64,000 bases of DNA from Agathobaculum sp. Marseille-P7918 (lineage in GTDB: Bacteria > Bacillota > Clostridia > Oscillospirales > Butyricicoccaceae): assembly GCF_900625105.1 (NCBI RefSeq), contig NZ_UYYD01000003.1:62001-126000 (forward strand), in the 5' to 3' direction. Numbering within the stretch: the first letter of the stretch is position 1; every line of letters begins with the position of its first letter. Positions 24,157-32,624 of this stretch are shown here, piece after piece. Both the position numbers and the translations under genes were made by a program. The notes beneath the pieces are model-generated. The model made no database searches and was not told where the DNA came from. It saw only the letters and a list, made by a program, of their open reading frames with translations.

Positions 24157-26661
24157 TTAGCCCTTGATCGGGGTAGTGTCATCCAGCTCGTTGTTCACAT
24201 CGATGAAGATTGCGAGCAGATCGTAAGTGCCGTCGTTGTTCTGAGTGTCAGCAACGTAAACCGCGTTCTTCTCGTAGGAACCTTCAACATTGTGATCGGT
24301 TGCAACGCGGATGCTGCCGCCTTCAACGCCCTCAACATCTTCCGTGTTCACGTAGATGATCTTGGTGTCGTCGGTGATGTTGTACTCGCCGTTGTTGCCA
24401 TAGAAGGTAACGGTCTCGCCGTCATAAGCCTTTACAGCAGACTGGGTATCGAGTACGGTGATCTCGTCGTCAACAACCTTGATGAAGTCGCCCTTCGCAG
24501 CATCCATGGTGCGGCTCTCAACCTTAACGGTTTCAACGTCAGAGCCGGTCCATACGCTGTAGGAAGCATAGTACTTGCTGTCCTCGCGGGTGATGCCCAG
24601 CGTAGCAACAACATAGCCGTAAACGTCATCCGAAGATGCGCCCGGAACGTCAGCTACTTCCAGAGCAGCCAGTTCAACGTACTGATAGCCGCTGGACTCG
24701 TTGGAGTAAGCGATACCAGTTGCAGCAACTTCCTTCCAAGCCTTGACCTGAGCGCCAGTCAGAACAGTGATGTCGCCATCGCTATCCTTAACGAAGACAA
24801 CCGCGTTGTCGTTGACACGCACGCCGCCGATGCGATCGTCGCCAGTCTTATCGCCAGATGCTACGGGCTTCGAAGCGTCAAAGTCGGTGTCATCGCCATT
24901 AGCGGAGATATTGCTCAGCATGTATTCGTCGCCATCCATGTCGAACGCATACAGGCCGTACTGAGCCTTCTTCGCGTCCTCGTCGGCATCCTTAGCAACA
25001 GCCGCAACAAGCGCGTTGTAGATCGTGTTGGCTTCCTTTTCGTCAGCATCGCCCTTAGCGTCGCCGTCGCTGATTACGATTTCCTTGGAAGTGCCGTCAG
25101 CGAATACTGCACGAGCGGTCAGGGTGTCGTCGCCGTAGCTCGTATCCAGCTTAACGCCGTTCAGGTAAACAACGTCGTCCATGGAGATCGCGCCGTCAGA
25201 CTCCTCAATGTAGTAGATGTAGCCGTTGACAACAACTGCGTCTACAGTGCTGCCCAGAGTTACGTCAGCAGCAACAGGCTGGGTCTCGCCATAGGTCTTA
25301 CCGTCGTTTGCCAGCGTGTAAACAGTGCCGTCGATGGTGATGTCGTCGCCGTTCTTAACTTCGACCTTGCCGGTGACTACGTCAGCCTTGGCAAAGGATT
25401 CCTTGTTGTTGTAGTCGTTGACGGACTTAACAACCCAGTCGTCCTTGGCATAGCCGTCGTACAGCTCGATATCGTCGATATCATAACCGGTGTCGATGGT
25501 TACGCGGGAAGAACCAACATAGGAAATCTGAGCAACTCGGAAATCAGAATCCGGAGTCAGCTTGTATACGTCGCCATCCTCGTTCAGAGTAACGGTTACC
25601 GGCTGAGCGGACTGATTCTTATCCATGTCGAGGCCGCCAAAATCGCAGCCATTAGCAACATCATAGGTGGTGCCGTTGACCTTGATTTCCTTCTTGGAAG
25701 CGCTGTAATCAGTGATATCGCCGAAGATGGTGTCGATGTAGGTCAGATCGCCGATCTCGAAGATGCCATAGATGGTAGCCTTGCCGTTAGCGGTGGAAGC
25801 AGCCTTGTACAGAACGCGAACTTCACGGCCAACCAGCTCGCTGCGATCAACGGTGTAATCGTTGAAACGTACGGAAACAGTGTCGCCGTTGGTGTTCTTC
25901 AGAGTACCCAGCTTGATCACGCCGTCATTGGTGTAGCCCTCAACGGTGGTCTCAACAGAGTTCAGATCCATGTACTTCTCGCCGATGGTCGGGTTCTTAA
26001 CACCGAGTACATTCAGGTTGGTGTACTCGCCGTCGCGCAGAACTACGGTCGGAGCAAAGATTGCATTGTACATCAGCTGAGCAGCGTACTGACGGGGCAT
26101 GCCCTGCGTGGTGCCGCAGTTAACGTCTTCCAGCAGGCCGTTCTCGTCAGCCAGAGCAGTGGTCTTGGCGCCCCAGCCAGTGCCAACCAGGCCAGCGTTA
26201 TCCGCATTGTAACCCAGGGTTACGAGCAGCATCTTGGCAGCTTCCTGCGTGGTAACGGTAGCGTCCGGATCAAAGCTGGTCGCGGACTTACCGGCGATGA
26301 TGCCGAGGGACTGGCAGTACTTGATGTAGCCACGAGCCCAGTGGTCGGTAATGTCGGTGAAAGTGGTAGCGTCGTTGTTGTACGCAGAAGCGTCAGAACG
26401 ACCGGTGCGGATAACGTAGATCATCTTCGCCATCTCCGCACGAGTTACGGTTGCGTCAGGCTGGAAGGAACCATCGGTATAACCGTTGATTACGCCCAGA
26501 GCAACCAGAGTATCCACGACGTCGGTATCGACTGCGAAGTCGGCCTCATCCGTGAATGCTGCGCCAGCAAACATGGTGAACGCACAAGCGAACGCCAGTA
26601 CCAGCGCGAGAACCTTTTTCTGATTCACTTTTGCCAAAAAGAAAAAACTGTTTTGATTCAT
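24157..26661 (-). CDS. SLH-domain S-layer protein S1, probably silent copy
   Basis: This intact protein of about 834 residues has a signal peptide and three N-terminal SLH domains (GYTDGSFQPDATVTRAEMAK, then FTDITDHWARGYIKYCQSLG, then a weaker third). They would bind the cell-wall polymer. A long beta-rich Asp/Val-rich body follows. The first 217 or so codons match S2 almost exactly, and the rest is only related. Unlike S2 it has no ribosome site. ATG 26661 and GTG 26628 both lack one, and no promoter lies in the 38 bases between it and the recombinase gene. It would be read only by run-through, or after inversion. Confidence 0.85.
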   Translation of the reverse strand: MNQNSFFFLAKVNQKKVLALVLAFACAFTMFAGAAFTDEADFAVDTDVVDTLVALGVINGYTDGSFQPDATVTRAEMAKMIYVIRTGRSDASAYNNDATTFTDITDHWARGYIKYCQSLGIIAGKSATSFDPDATVTTQEAAKMLLVTLGYNADNAGLVGTGWGAKTTALADENGLLEDVNCGTTQGMPRQYAAQLMYNAIFAPTVVLRDGEYTNLNVLGVKNPTIGEKYMDLNSVETTVEGYTNDGVIKLGTLKNTNGDTVSVRFNDYTVDRSELVGREVRVLYKAASTANGKATIYGIFEIGDLTYIDTIFGDITDYSASKKEIKVNGTTYDVANGCDFGGLDMDKNQSAQPVTVTLNEDGDVYKLTPDSDFRVAQISYVGSSRVTIDTGYDIDDIELYDGYAKDDWVVKSVNDYNNKESFAKADVVTGKVEVKNGDDITIDGTVYTLANDGKTYGETQPVAADVTLGSTVDAVVVNGYIYYIEESDGAISMDDVVYLNGVKLDTSYGDDTLTARAVFADGTSKEIVISDGDAKGDADEKEANTIYNALVAAVAKDADEDAKKAQYGLYAFDMDGDEYMLSNISANGDDTDFDASKPVASGDKTGDDRIGGVRVNDNAVVFVKDSDGDITVLTGAQVKAWKEVAATGIAYSNESSGYQYVELAALEVADVPGASSDDVYGYVVATLGITREDSKYYASYSVWTGSDVETVKVESRTMDAAKGDFIKVVDDEITVLDTQSAVKAYDGETVTFYGNNGEYNITDDTKIIYVNTEDVEGVEGGSIRVATDHNVEGSYEKNAVYVADTQNNDGTYDLLAIFIDVNNELDDTTPIKG
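25969..26619 (-). repeat. Inner inverted repeat, S1 copy (5' coding region)
   Basis: This 651-base stretch aligns without gaps to 29188-29838 of S2 in inverted orientation. Sampled 60-base blocks differ at between one and about six positions. Similarity begins sharply at the fifth S2 codon (AAAAAGGTTCTCGC) and does not extend into upstream sequence. Confidence 0.9.
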
Positions 26662-26695
26662 ACTGCCATAATAAGCAGATCGGATGCATTCGTCA

Positions 26696-26713
26696 ACGTC
26701 AATCCATTGACGT
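26696..26713. repeat. 18-bp palindrome across the recombinase stop codon
   Basis: The minus strand reads ACGTCAATGGATTGACGT: 7-bp perfect arms around a 4-base centre, overlapping the recombinase stop codon. The shape is that of a short recombinase or regulator site. I found no second copy by eye, so a crossover role is unproven. Confidence 0.35.
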
Positions 26714-27751
26714 ATCAAATAGTTGATCCAAGTGTGTGGCCATCTGTATCTTGTCGCTGTATGTCACATGGGCGTAGGTGTTGGCGGTGGTTGTAATATT
26801 GGCGTGCCCCAGCCATTCCTGGATCTGTTTGAGGGAAAACCCTTCCCGCAGCAGCAATGTTGCCGCAGAATGCCTCAAATCATGGAAGCGAATATGCGGC
26901 AGCCCTACATTCCGGCACAGCTTGGCAAATTCCTGTGAGATATAATCCGGCCGCAGCGGTTTTCCGTTATCCCGGCGGCAAACATAGTCGCTGTGATGGT
27001 AATCCGTGCCGTATCGCAGCTGCATTTCCTGCTGATGCTGCCGCAATTGCAGCAGATATTCCCGCATACCCTGCATCAGCGGCAGGGTGCGGTAGCTGGA
27101 ATCGGTTTTCACGCGGTCGCTGTAAGTTACTTTTCCGTTGCTGGAAATGGCGGTGTGATTGATTAAAACGGAATTGCTCTCAAAATCGATGGCCTGCCAT
27201 CTTAGGCCGGCAGCTTCGCTGCGGCGCAGGCCGTACATCGCCGCCAAGACAAACGCGGGTTCGGCGGGAGATGATTTGGCCGCTTTCAAAAACTGATGGA
27301 GCTGATGCTGGTCAAATGTGCGGCTGATGTATTTTACTTTTTTGGGCAGCATGACATGATCGGACGGATTGTGGTCGATCATGCCGCGGATCACAGCATA
27401 CCGCAGACATTTATGCACGATGGAATAGACCTTGATAATCGAGGTCGGCGAATACCCTTCCCGATATTTGGTATCGACAAAATCCTGAAAATCCGACAGG
27501 ACAGCCGATTGTACAGTCACCCGGCGCGGCCCGAAAAAAGGTTCGATATGCCGGCGGAACATATGCCAATAGCTGTCCAGCGTATTATGACGGATCTGCG
27601 TGGCCATCACATGCAGCCAATCCCGCATAAAATCGGTCAAAAAAATTTCCGGAGGCCTGGTATTGCATGACGGAAACGCGGCATCCAAAGAAGTGGAATT
27701 AAATGCAACATAAATGCAGCCATTTCTTTCAATATATGCCGGTTTCCTCAT
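26699..27751 (-). CDS. Tyrosine recombinase (phage/ICE integrase family)
   Basis: This 350-residue recombinase has an N-terminal SAM-like DNA-binding domain (about residues 35-130) and a complete catalytic set: R176 in GLRRSEA, K215, H290-R293 in HDLRH, H316 in WLGHAN and the nucleophile Y326. The start at 27751 has AAGGAG at a 6-base spacing. No excisionase or other mobile-element genes accompany it. It lies between two inverted S-layer genes and runs straight into S1, which suggests that it acts on this locus rather than on a mobile element; that is inference. Confidence 0.9.
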   Translation of the reverse strand: MRKPAYIERNGCIYVAFNSTSLDAAFPSCNTRPPEIFLTDFMRDWLHVMATQIRHNTLDSYWHMFRRHIEPFFGPRRVTVQSAVLSDFQDFVDTKYREGYSPTSIIKVYSIVHKCLRYAVIRGMIDHNPSDHVMLPKKVKYISRTFDQHQLHQFLKAAKSSPAEPAFVLAAMYGLRRSEAAGLRWQAIDFESNSVLINHTAISSNGKVTYSDRVKTDSSYRTLPLMQGMREYLLQLRQHQQEMQLRYGTDYHHSDYVCRRDNGKPLRPDYISQEFAKLCRNVGLPHIRFHDLRHSAATLLLREGFSLKQIQEWLGHANITTTANTYAHVTYSDKIQMATHLDQLFDTSMD

Positions 27752-27831
27752 GCAGTGCTCCTTACCTCTGGAAAGTTATCTCTGTGTTTGATGCAATCCA
27801 CCATGTCCGTCTTTGTCCTGTATGCCGCGGA

Positions 27832-28827
27832 TCATATTGGTTTTGCGTAGCCGTTTGGGTGTGTACGATGCCATGCCCATGCACTGGATATAATTGTGTT
27901 CAAATCGCTGTTGGCAGGCTTCCATCCCAAAATCGTCTGGGCAAGTTGGGTGGACGCGACCAGCATGGCAGGATCGCCTGCCCGGCGCGGCTGCTCGCAC
28001 ACCGGGATTTCGCGGCCGGTGATGCGCCGCACGACATCAATGATCTCGCGCACGGAAAAGCCTGTCCCGCTGCCCAGATTGACGATCAGGTTGTCCCCGC
28101 CGCGCAGCAGGTGCTGCATGGCAAGGATATGCGCCTGCGCCAGATCGCACACATGCACATAATCCCGGATGCAGGTGCCGTCCGGGGTGGGGTAGTCCGT
28201 CCCGAACAGCGAGATCGCAGACCGCTGACCGAGCGCCACCTGCAATACCAACGGAATCAGATGTGTTTCCGGGCAATGCGCTTCGCCGATCTGCCCGTCC
28301 GGCTGCGCCCCGCAGGCATTGAAATACCGCAGCGCGGCAAACCGAAGGCCATGCGCGCCGGATACCCAGTGCATCATCTGTTCCATCGCCAGTTTGGTGG
28401 CGCCGTAACAGTTGGTGGGCTGGGTTGGATCGCTCTCCCGAATCGGAAGGTGCTGCGCTTCTCCATATACCGCGGCGCTGGAGGAAAAGACAATGGTCTG
28501 CACGCCGTGCGCCAGCATGCTTTCCAGCAAAACCTGGGTGCCATATAAGTTGTTATGATAATATTGCAGGGGCTGCGTCATGCTTTGCCCCACTTGGGAG
28601 AGCGCAGCAAAATGAATCACGGCAGAAACCGATTCTCTGCAAAAAATTTCATCCAAAAACGTGCGGTCGCGCATATCACCCTGATAAAACCGCGCGCAGG
28701 CAGGCACAGCCGCCCGGAACCCGGTGCACAGATTATCCGCCACCGCGATCTCAAACCCTGCCGCAGCCAGTGCATGCGCCGTATGCGAGCCGACATATCC
28801 GGCGCCGCCTGTAATCAAGATGGACAT
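27832..28827 (-). CDS. galE: UDP-glucose 4-epimerase
   Basis: This 331-residue short-chain dehydrogenase has the NAD motif GGAGYVGSH at residues 7-15, Ser-Ser-Ser plus YGATK as the catalytic Ser and YxxxK pair, and typical GalE length. It interconverts UDP-glucose and UDP-galactose. It has its own promoter and lies between the two S-layer genes, ahead of the recombinase. Supplying galactose for S-layer or wall glycans is plausible because glycan genes follow at 32.6-38.1 kb. Confidence 0.93.
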   Translation of the reverse strand: MSILITGGAGYVGSHTAHALAAAGFEIAVADNLCTGFRAAVPACARFYQGDMRDRTFLDEIFCRESVSAVIHFAALSQVGQSMTQPLQYYHNNLYGTQVLLESMLAHGVQTIVFSSSAAVYGEAQHLPIRESDPTQPTNCYGATKLAMEQMMHWVSGAHGLRFAALRYFNACGAQPDGQIGEAHCPETHLIPLVLQVALGQRSAISLFGTDYPTPDGTCIRDYVHVCDLAQAHILAMQHLLRGGDNLIVNLGSGTGFSVREIIDVVRRITGREIPVCEQPRRAGDPAMLVASTQLAQTILGWKPANSDLNTIISSAWAWHRTHPNGYAKPI

Positions 28828-28898
28828 AGCAACCTTCCTTCCCAGCCTGCCGGATCGGGGCGGCTGCGTGGCCGCCCGGAAAGAGACAGGATAGTGGT

Positions 28899-28927
28899 AT
28901 TATACCCTGTCCCGTTCGAAACAGCAA
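28899..28927 (-). promoter_or_regulatory. Promoter of galE and the recombinase
   Basis: On the minus strand TTGCTG (28922-28927) and TATAAT (28899-28904) are 17 bases apart, about 70 bases ahead of galE. Confidence 0.7.
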
Positions 28928-29096
28928 GTATAATATAATAAGGTATACACCGGCGTTTTTTCAGTAAAACGGCCAGGAGAGGCCCCGGCAATTCAATGGC
29001 GGAGCATGTACTCTATCTCCTTGCAAGACAATGGAAAACGACAAAAATTACAGTATGTCACAATATTACACCCATGTTACATTCGCGGCACTTTGC

Positions 29097-29125
29097 TTGA
29101 CCGGTCCAAAAACCTGTGGTATCAT
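29097..29125 (+). promoter_or_regulatory. Promoter of the expressed S-layer gene S2
   Basis: TTGACC (29097-29102) and TATCAT (29120-29125) are 17 bases apart. A short leader with a GCGAAAGCTC element and the strong ribosome site AAGGAGG follow. Nothing comparable precedes S1. Confidence 0.75.
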
Positions 29126-29175
29126 AAACACCATAAAGGGCGAAAGCTCAAAAAAATTTAAGGAGGAAAAACCCC

Positions 29176-31590
29176 ATGAAGAATCTCAAAAAGGTTCTCG
29201 CACTGGTACTGGCGTTCGCTTGCGCGTTCACCATGTTCGCTGGTGCGGCATTCACGGACGAGGCCGACTTTGCAGTCGATACCGAGGTCGTGGATACCCT
29301 GGTTGCACTGGGCGTAATCGAAGGTTATACCGACGGTTCCTTCCAGCCGGACGCAACCGTAACTCGTGCGGAGATGGCGAAGATGATCTACGTCGTCCGC
29401 ACCGGTCGTTCTGACGCTTCTGCGTACAACAACGACGCTACCACTTTCACCGACATTACCGATCACTGGGCTCGCGGCTACATCAAGTACTGCCAGTCCC
29501 TCGGTATCATCGCCGGCAAGTCCGCGACCAGCTTTGATCCGGACGCTACCGTTACCACTCAGGAAGCTGCCAAGATGCTGCTCGTAACCCTGGGTTACAA
29601 TGCAGACAAGGCTGGCCTGGTTGGCACTGGCTGGGGCGCTAAGACCACCGCTCTGGCTGACGAGAACGGCCTGCTGAAGGACGTTAACTGCGGCACCACG
29701 CAGGGTATGCCCCGTCAGTACGCTGCTCAGCTGATCTACAACTCCATCTTCTCCTACACTGTTGTTCTGCGCGACGGTGAGTACACCAACATGAACCTGC
29801 TCGGTGCTAAGAACCCGACCATCGGCGAGAAGTACATGAGCCTGGTTAAGGACGAGTGGGTACTCGACGGCTACAAGGATAAGAAGGCTGTCTTCACCGC
29901 TAATGCGAACACCAAGGACAAGTCCGTTAAGTTCGAGGACTACACCGTTGATAAGTCTGAGCTGGTTGACAAGGCTGTAACCGTTCTGTACAAGATGGAC
30001 ACCAAGACCGACAAGGCTACCATCTACGGCATGTTCAAGGCTGACGACAACACCTACATGGACACCATCGTTGGTCAGATCACTGATCGCAGCAAGACCG
30101 ACACCATCAAGGTTGGCGGCACCAAGTACGACATCGCTGACGATGCTTCCAAGGCTGTTAAGGAGTGGGCTGACAGCAAGTCTGCACAGCCGGCTACCGT
30201 AGTTCTGGATAAGAACGGCGACGTTTACGACATTACCAAGGACACCGATTTTGCGGTTGGCAAGGTTACCTTCGTTGGCACCAAGACCGTTACCGTTGGC
30301 GGCAAGAGCTACAATGTTGAAGACGTTGACATGTACGACGGCATGGCTAAGGATGACTGGGCTGTTGTTTCTGTAAGCGACTACACCAACAACACCGTAT
30401 TCACCAAGGCTACTGTTGTTTCCGGCAAGGTTGACGTTGTAAATGGCGATGACTACACCATCGACGGCACTGTTTACACCAAGGCAAACGATAGCTTCGT
30501 GAAGTCTATCAGCGGCCTCGAGCTGGGCAACAAGGTTGATGTTGTTGTAGTGAACGGCTACATCTACAATGCTGAGAAGGTTTCCGGCATTGCTTCTCTG
30601 GAAGAGGTTGTTTACATTAACGGCACCAAGACCGACAACAACTACGGCAAGAAGACCGTTAAGGCACAGGCAATCTTCGCTAACGGCACCACTGCTGAAA
30701 TCAAGGTTGTTGACATCGAGGGCACCAAGGGCGACGCTCTGTACAATGCAGTAGATGCTGACGACACCAGCAAGAAGTTCAATGGCCTGTATGCGTTCGA
30801 TCTGGACGACGACGAGTACACCCTGAATGCGATTACCTCCGGCACCGACAAGGATGACTTCGAAGTTGCTGAAGGCACGACCGCAACCGCTGGCGATGAC
30901 AAGATCTCCGGCCTGCGCGTCAACGACGATGCTGTTGTATTCGTAGTTGACAAGGATGGCGACGTTTCCGTTAAGACCGGCAAGGAAGTTGCCGCTTGGA
31001 ACGCAGTAACTGTTGAGAAGGTTAACGCTTTCGCAAACAAGACCAATGGCGTTGCTTACGTTGAACTGGCTGCAGTTGTTATGAAGTCCAATCAGGATAT
31101 CCCGGGCTCTTCTTCTGACGCTGTTTACGGTTATGTTGTAAAGACCCTGGGCTCCACCAAGGAAGACAACACCACCTACAACTCTTACGAAGTTTGGACC
31201 TCCACCGGCCTGCAGACCATCAAGGTTAAGGCTGCGAACGACTTCGGCGCTGCCAAGAAGGACTTCGTGAAGTTCGAGAACGACAAGCTGACCAAGTCCA
31301 CCGCTAAGGTTGCTGCTATCACCGGCCTGGCTGGCGACAGCGTATACTTCGACAACGACTCTGTCAACGAGTACGTTATCACCGACGACACTCAGATCGT
31401 CTACATCAACGTAGAGGATGTTGAGGGCGTTGAAGGCGGTTCTCTGGTTGTTGCTGACGATCTCGACGGTGACAACACCAAGGAGAAGAACGTTGCATTC
31501 GAGGCTGAGACCACCAAGAACAGCGACGGCGCTTACGAACTGAAGGTTGTCTTCGTTGACGTTAACAACGACATTCAGAACGTTATCTAA
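29176..31590 (+). CDS. SLH-domain S-layer protein S2, expressed copy
   Basis: This 804-residue protein has a signal peptide ending near AGAAF and three N-terminal SLH domains that should bind the secondary wall polymer. The body is long, repetitive, beta-rich and rich in Asp, Lys, Val and Thr. Codon use is strongly narrowed (GGC, AAG, GTT, ACC), as in very highly expressed genes. The promoter and AAGGAGG site are good. The first 650 bases match S1 in inverted orientation; the C-terminal parts are related but distinct (both contain NVEDVEG/NTEDVEG-like and FVDVNN-like ends). It is probably the main surface-layer protein in this DNA configuration. Confidence 0.88.
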   Translation: MKNLKKVLALVLAFACAFTMFAGAAFTDEADFAVDTEVVDTLVALGVIEGYTDGSFQPDATVTRAEMAKMIYVVRTGRSDASAYNNDATTFTDITDHWARGYIKYCQSLGIIAGKSATSFDPDATVTTQEAAKMLLVTLGYNADKAGLVGTGWGAKTTALADENGLLKDVNCGTTQGMPRQYAAQLIYNSIFSYTVVLRDGEYTNMNLLGAKNPTIGEKYMSLVKDEWVLDGYKDKKAVFTANANTKDKSVKFEDYTVDKSELVDKAVTVLYKMDTKTDKATIYGMFKADDNTYMDTIVGQITDRSKTDTIKVGGTKYDIADDASKAVKEWADSKSAQPATVVLDKNGDVYDITKDTDFAVGKVTFVGTKTVTVGGKSYNVEDVDMYDGMAKDDWAVVSVSDYTNNTVFTKATVVSGKVDVVNGDDYTIDGTVYTKANDSFVKSISGLELGNKVDVVVVNGYIYNAEKVSGIASLEEVVYINGTKTDNNYGKKTVKAQAIFANGTTAEIKVVDIEGTKGDALYNAVDADDTSKKFNGLYAFDLDDDEYTLNAITSGTDKDDFEVAEGTTATAGDDKISGLRVNDDAVVFVVDKDGDVSVKTGKEVAAWNAVTVEKVNAFANKTNGVAYVELAAVVMKSNQDIPGSSSDAVYGYVVKTLGSTKEDNTTYNSYEVWTSTGLQTIKVKAANDFGAAKKDFVKFENDKLTKSTAKVAAITGLAGDSVYFDNDSVNEYVITDDTQIVYINVEDVEGVEGGSLVVADDLDGDNTKEKNVAFEAETTKNSDGAYELKVVFVDVNNDIQNVI
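29188..29838 (+). repeat. Inner inverted repeat, S2 copy (5' coding region)
   Basis: This is the partner of 25969-26619, of the same length (651 bases). The two face away from each other and flank the recombinase, galE and the S2 promoter, a segment of about 2.57 kb. Confidence 0.9.
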
Positions 31591-31653
31591 GTTCTCCCTT
31601 TGATTTGATGCAGCATTTCTTGATGATTTGCTGAATTGAATAAGGAAAGAAAT

Positions 31654-31686
31654 CGCCCATACCGGAAACGGTATGGGCGGTTTTTT
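31654..31686. terminator. Bidirectional terminator between S2 and gene B
   Basis: CGCCCATACCG (31654-31664) pairs with CGGTATGGGCG (31669-31679) around GAAA. A T run of six follows on the plus strand; the minus-strand side is only modestly T-rich. Confidence 0.85.
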
Positions 31687-32425
31687 ATTTCAATGCGATA
31701 TAATGATACACTTCATCAGATGTATTGGTGCATACACTGGAATACAGGCCGGAAAGGATTTTATTATAAACCTGAAATCCGTTTTGCACAATCGATAGGA
31801 TTGGGTAGATATTGCCCTCGTGATGATAGGCCGCAGGGACGTTCTGAAAAGCTAACCCACCGTAAAAACGATATGAATCACCATTTTCGTGGGTAATAAT
31901 GCCGTGCGAAGTCATTAACAAAACGGCTTTCGGCATAAAACCGAGAGAAATCGTGCGGGTTTCGGTGTCATCTCCGGTATAAGTGCCGACATATACTTCG
32001 CATTTGGTTGCGATCTGCGTGGTGTTGGTGCTGATCTGGCTCTGCATCTGACTGCGGATTGTGGCTTCCTCCTCCGCCTTGTTTTCGATTGCAGCGAACC
32101 GGTCGCGCACATCCTGTGCGAGCTTGTCGCCGTCCACGCTGCCGGACGGGATGCTGCCGACGACCGCGTCGCGCACCTGCTGCTGCACATTCTCGACCGC
32201 GGCCTGTACGGTGTCCGCGGGAACGCCCGCGGAGCGTGCAAAGCCAAGCCCGGCCGCGGCGTCCGACGCGCATAGCGCGTCGCACAGACCGTTGTGCGCC
32301 TGCCGCAGCTCCTCCGGGCTGCTGTCAAAGTAAGCTTTGAGCTCCTGCGGCTGCATGCTCGGCTGGTCGGCCAGCTGCGTGATCTTTTTGCTGAACCCTG
32401 TGAGTTTCTGATCGGAAAGGGACAT
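31685..32425 (-). CDS. Phage-tail-like protein B with variable C-terminus
   Basis: This 246-residue paralogue of protein A is in the opposite orientation. The N-terminal 115 residues are nearly identical to A, and the upstream promoter and AAAGGAGG site are also shared. The C-terminal domain starts with the same EVYVGTYTGD pattern and then differs in sequence. With S2 it forms the mirror image of the A-S1 pair on the left. Its role is unknown; the C-terminal pattern is typical of phage receptor-binding domains. Confidence 0.65.
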   Translation of the reverse strand: MSLSDQKLTGFSKKITQLADQPSMQPQELKAYFDSSPEELRQAHNGLCDALCASDAAAGLGFARSAGVPADTVQAAVENVQQQVRDAVVGSIPSGSVDGDKLAQDVRDRFAAIENKAEEEATIRSQMQSQISTNTTQIATKCEVYVGTYTGDDTETRTISLGFMPKAVLLMTSHGIITHENGDSYRFYGGLAFQNVPAAYHHEGNIYPILSIVQNGFQVYNKILSGLYSSVCTNTSDEVYHYIALK

Positions 32426-32572
32426 GTTTTTCCTCCTTTGTGCCGGGGCGGCGGTCCGCAAAGCGCTGCCGCGCCCTGCGGAACCGTCTGCCGGTTGGAT
32501 GTTTTCTTACGGGTCAAACAAGCATCCCCCATAATACCGCGGCATCAAAAAAGCGCAAGAGCAAATGATTGC
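32080..32572 (-). repeat. Right copy of the long inverted repeat (outer pair)
   Basis: This is the partner of 23199-23690. The outer end lies next to the loop of the terminator hairpin of the following glycan gene, so the left copy has only one arm of that hairpin. Confidence 0.9.
32531..32558 (-). promoter_or_regulatory. Promoter of gene B
   Basis: On the minus strand TTGCGC (32553-32558) and TATTAT (32531-32536) are 16 bases apart, identical to the promoter of gene A. Confidence 0.55.
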
Positions 32573-32585
32573 TCTTGCGCTTTTT
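32548..32585. terminator. Terminator of the O-antigen ligase-like gene
   Basis: A 15-bp perfect stem AAAAAGCGCAAGAGC (32548-32562) pairs with 32571-32585. It lies 40 bases beyond the stop of the minus-strand gene and overlaps the promoter of gene B. Confidence 0.85.
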
Positions 32586-32624
32586 GCGTGTCAGATTTGC
32601 CCGGCAAAAGATTGCCGTCCAGCG

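Noticed and set aside
24115-26796. 893-codon frame on the plus strand opposite S1
   Set aside because: It mirrors the narrow codon use of the S-layer gene. S1 has SLH domains and a signal peptide, whereas the mirror frame has nothing recognisable.
23199-32572. Prophage or integrative element
   Set aside because: There is a recombinase and there are phage-tail-like proteins, but no capsid, replication, excisionase, conjugation or lysis genes and no direct-repeat attachment sites. The inverted symmetry fits a switching locus better.
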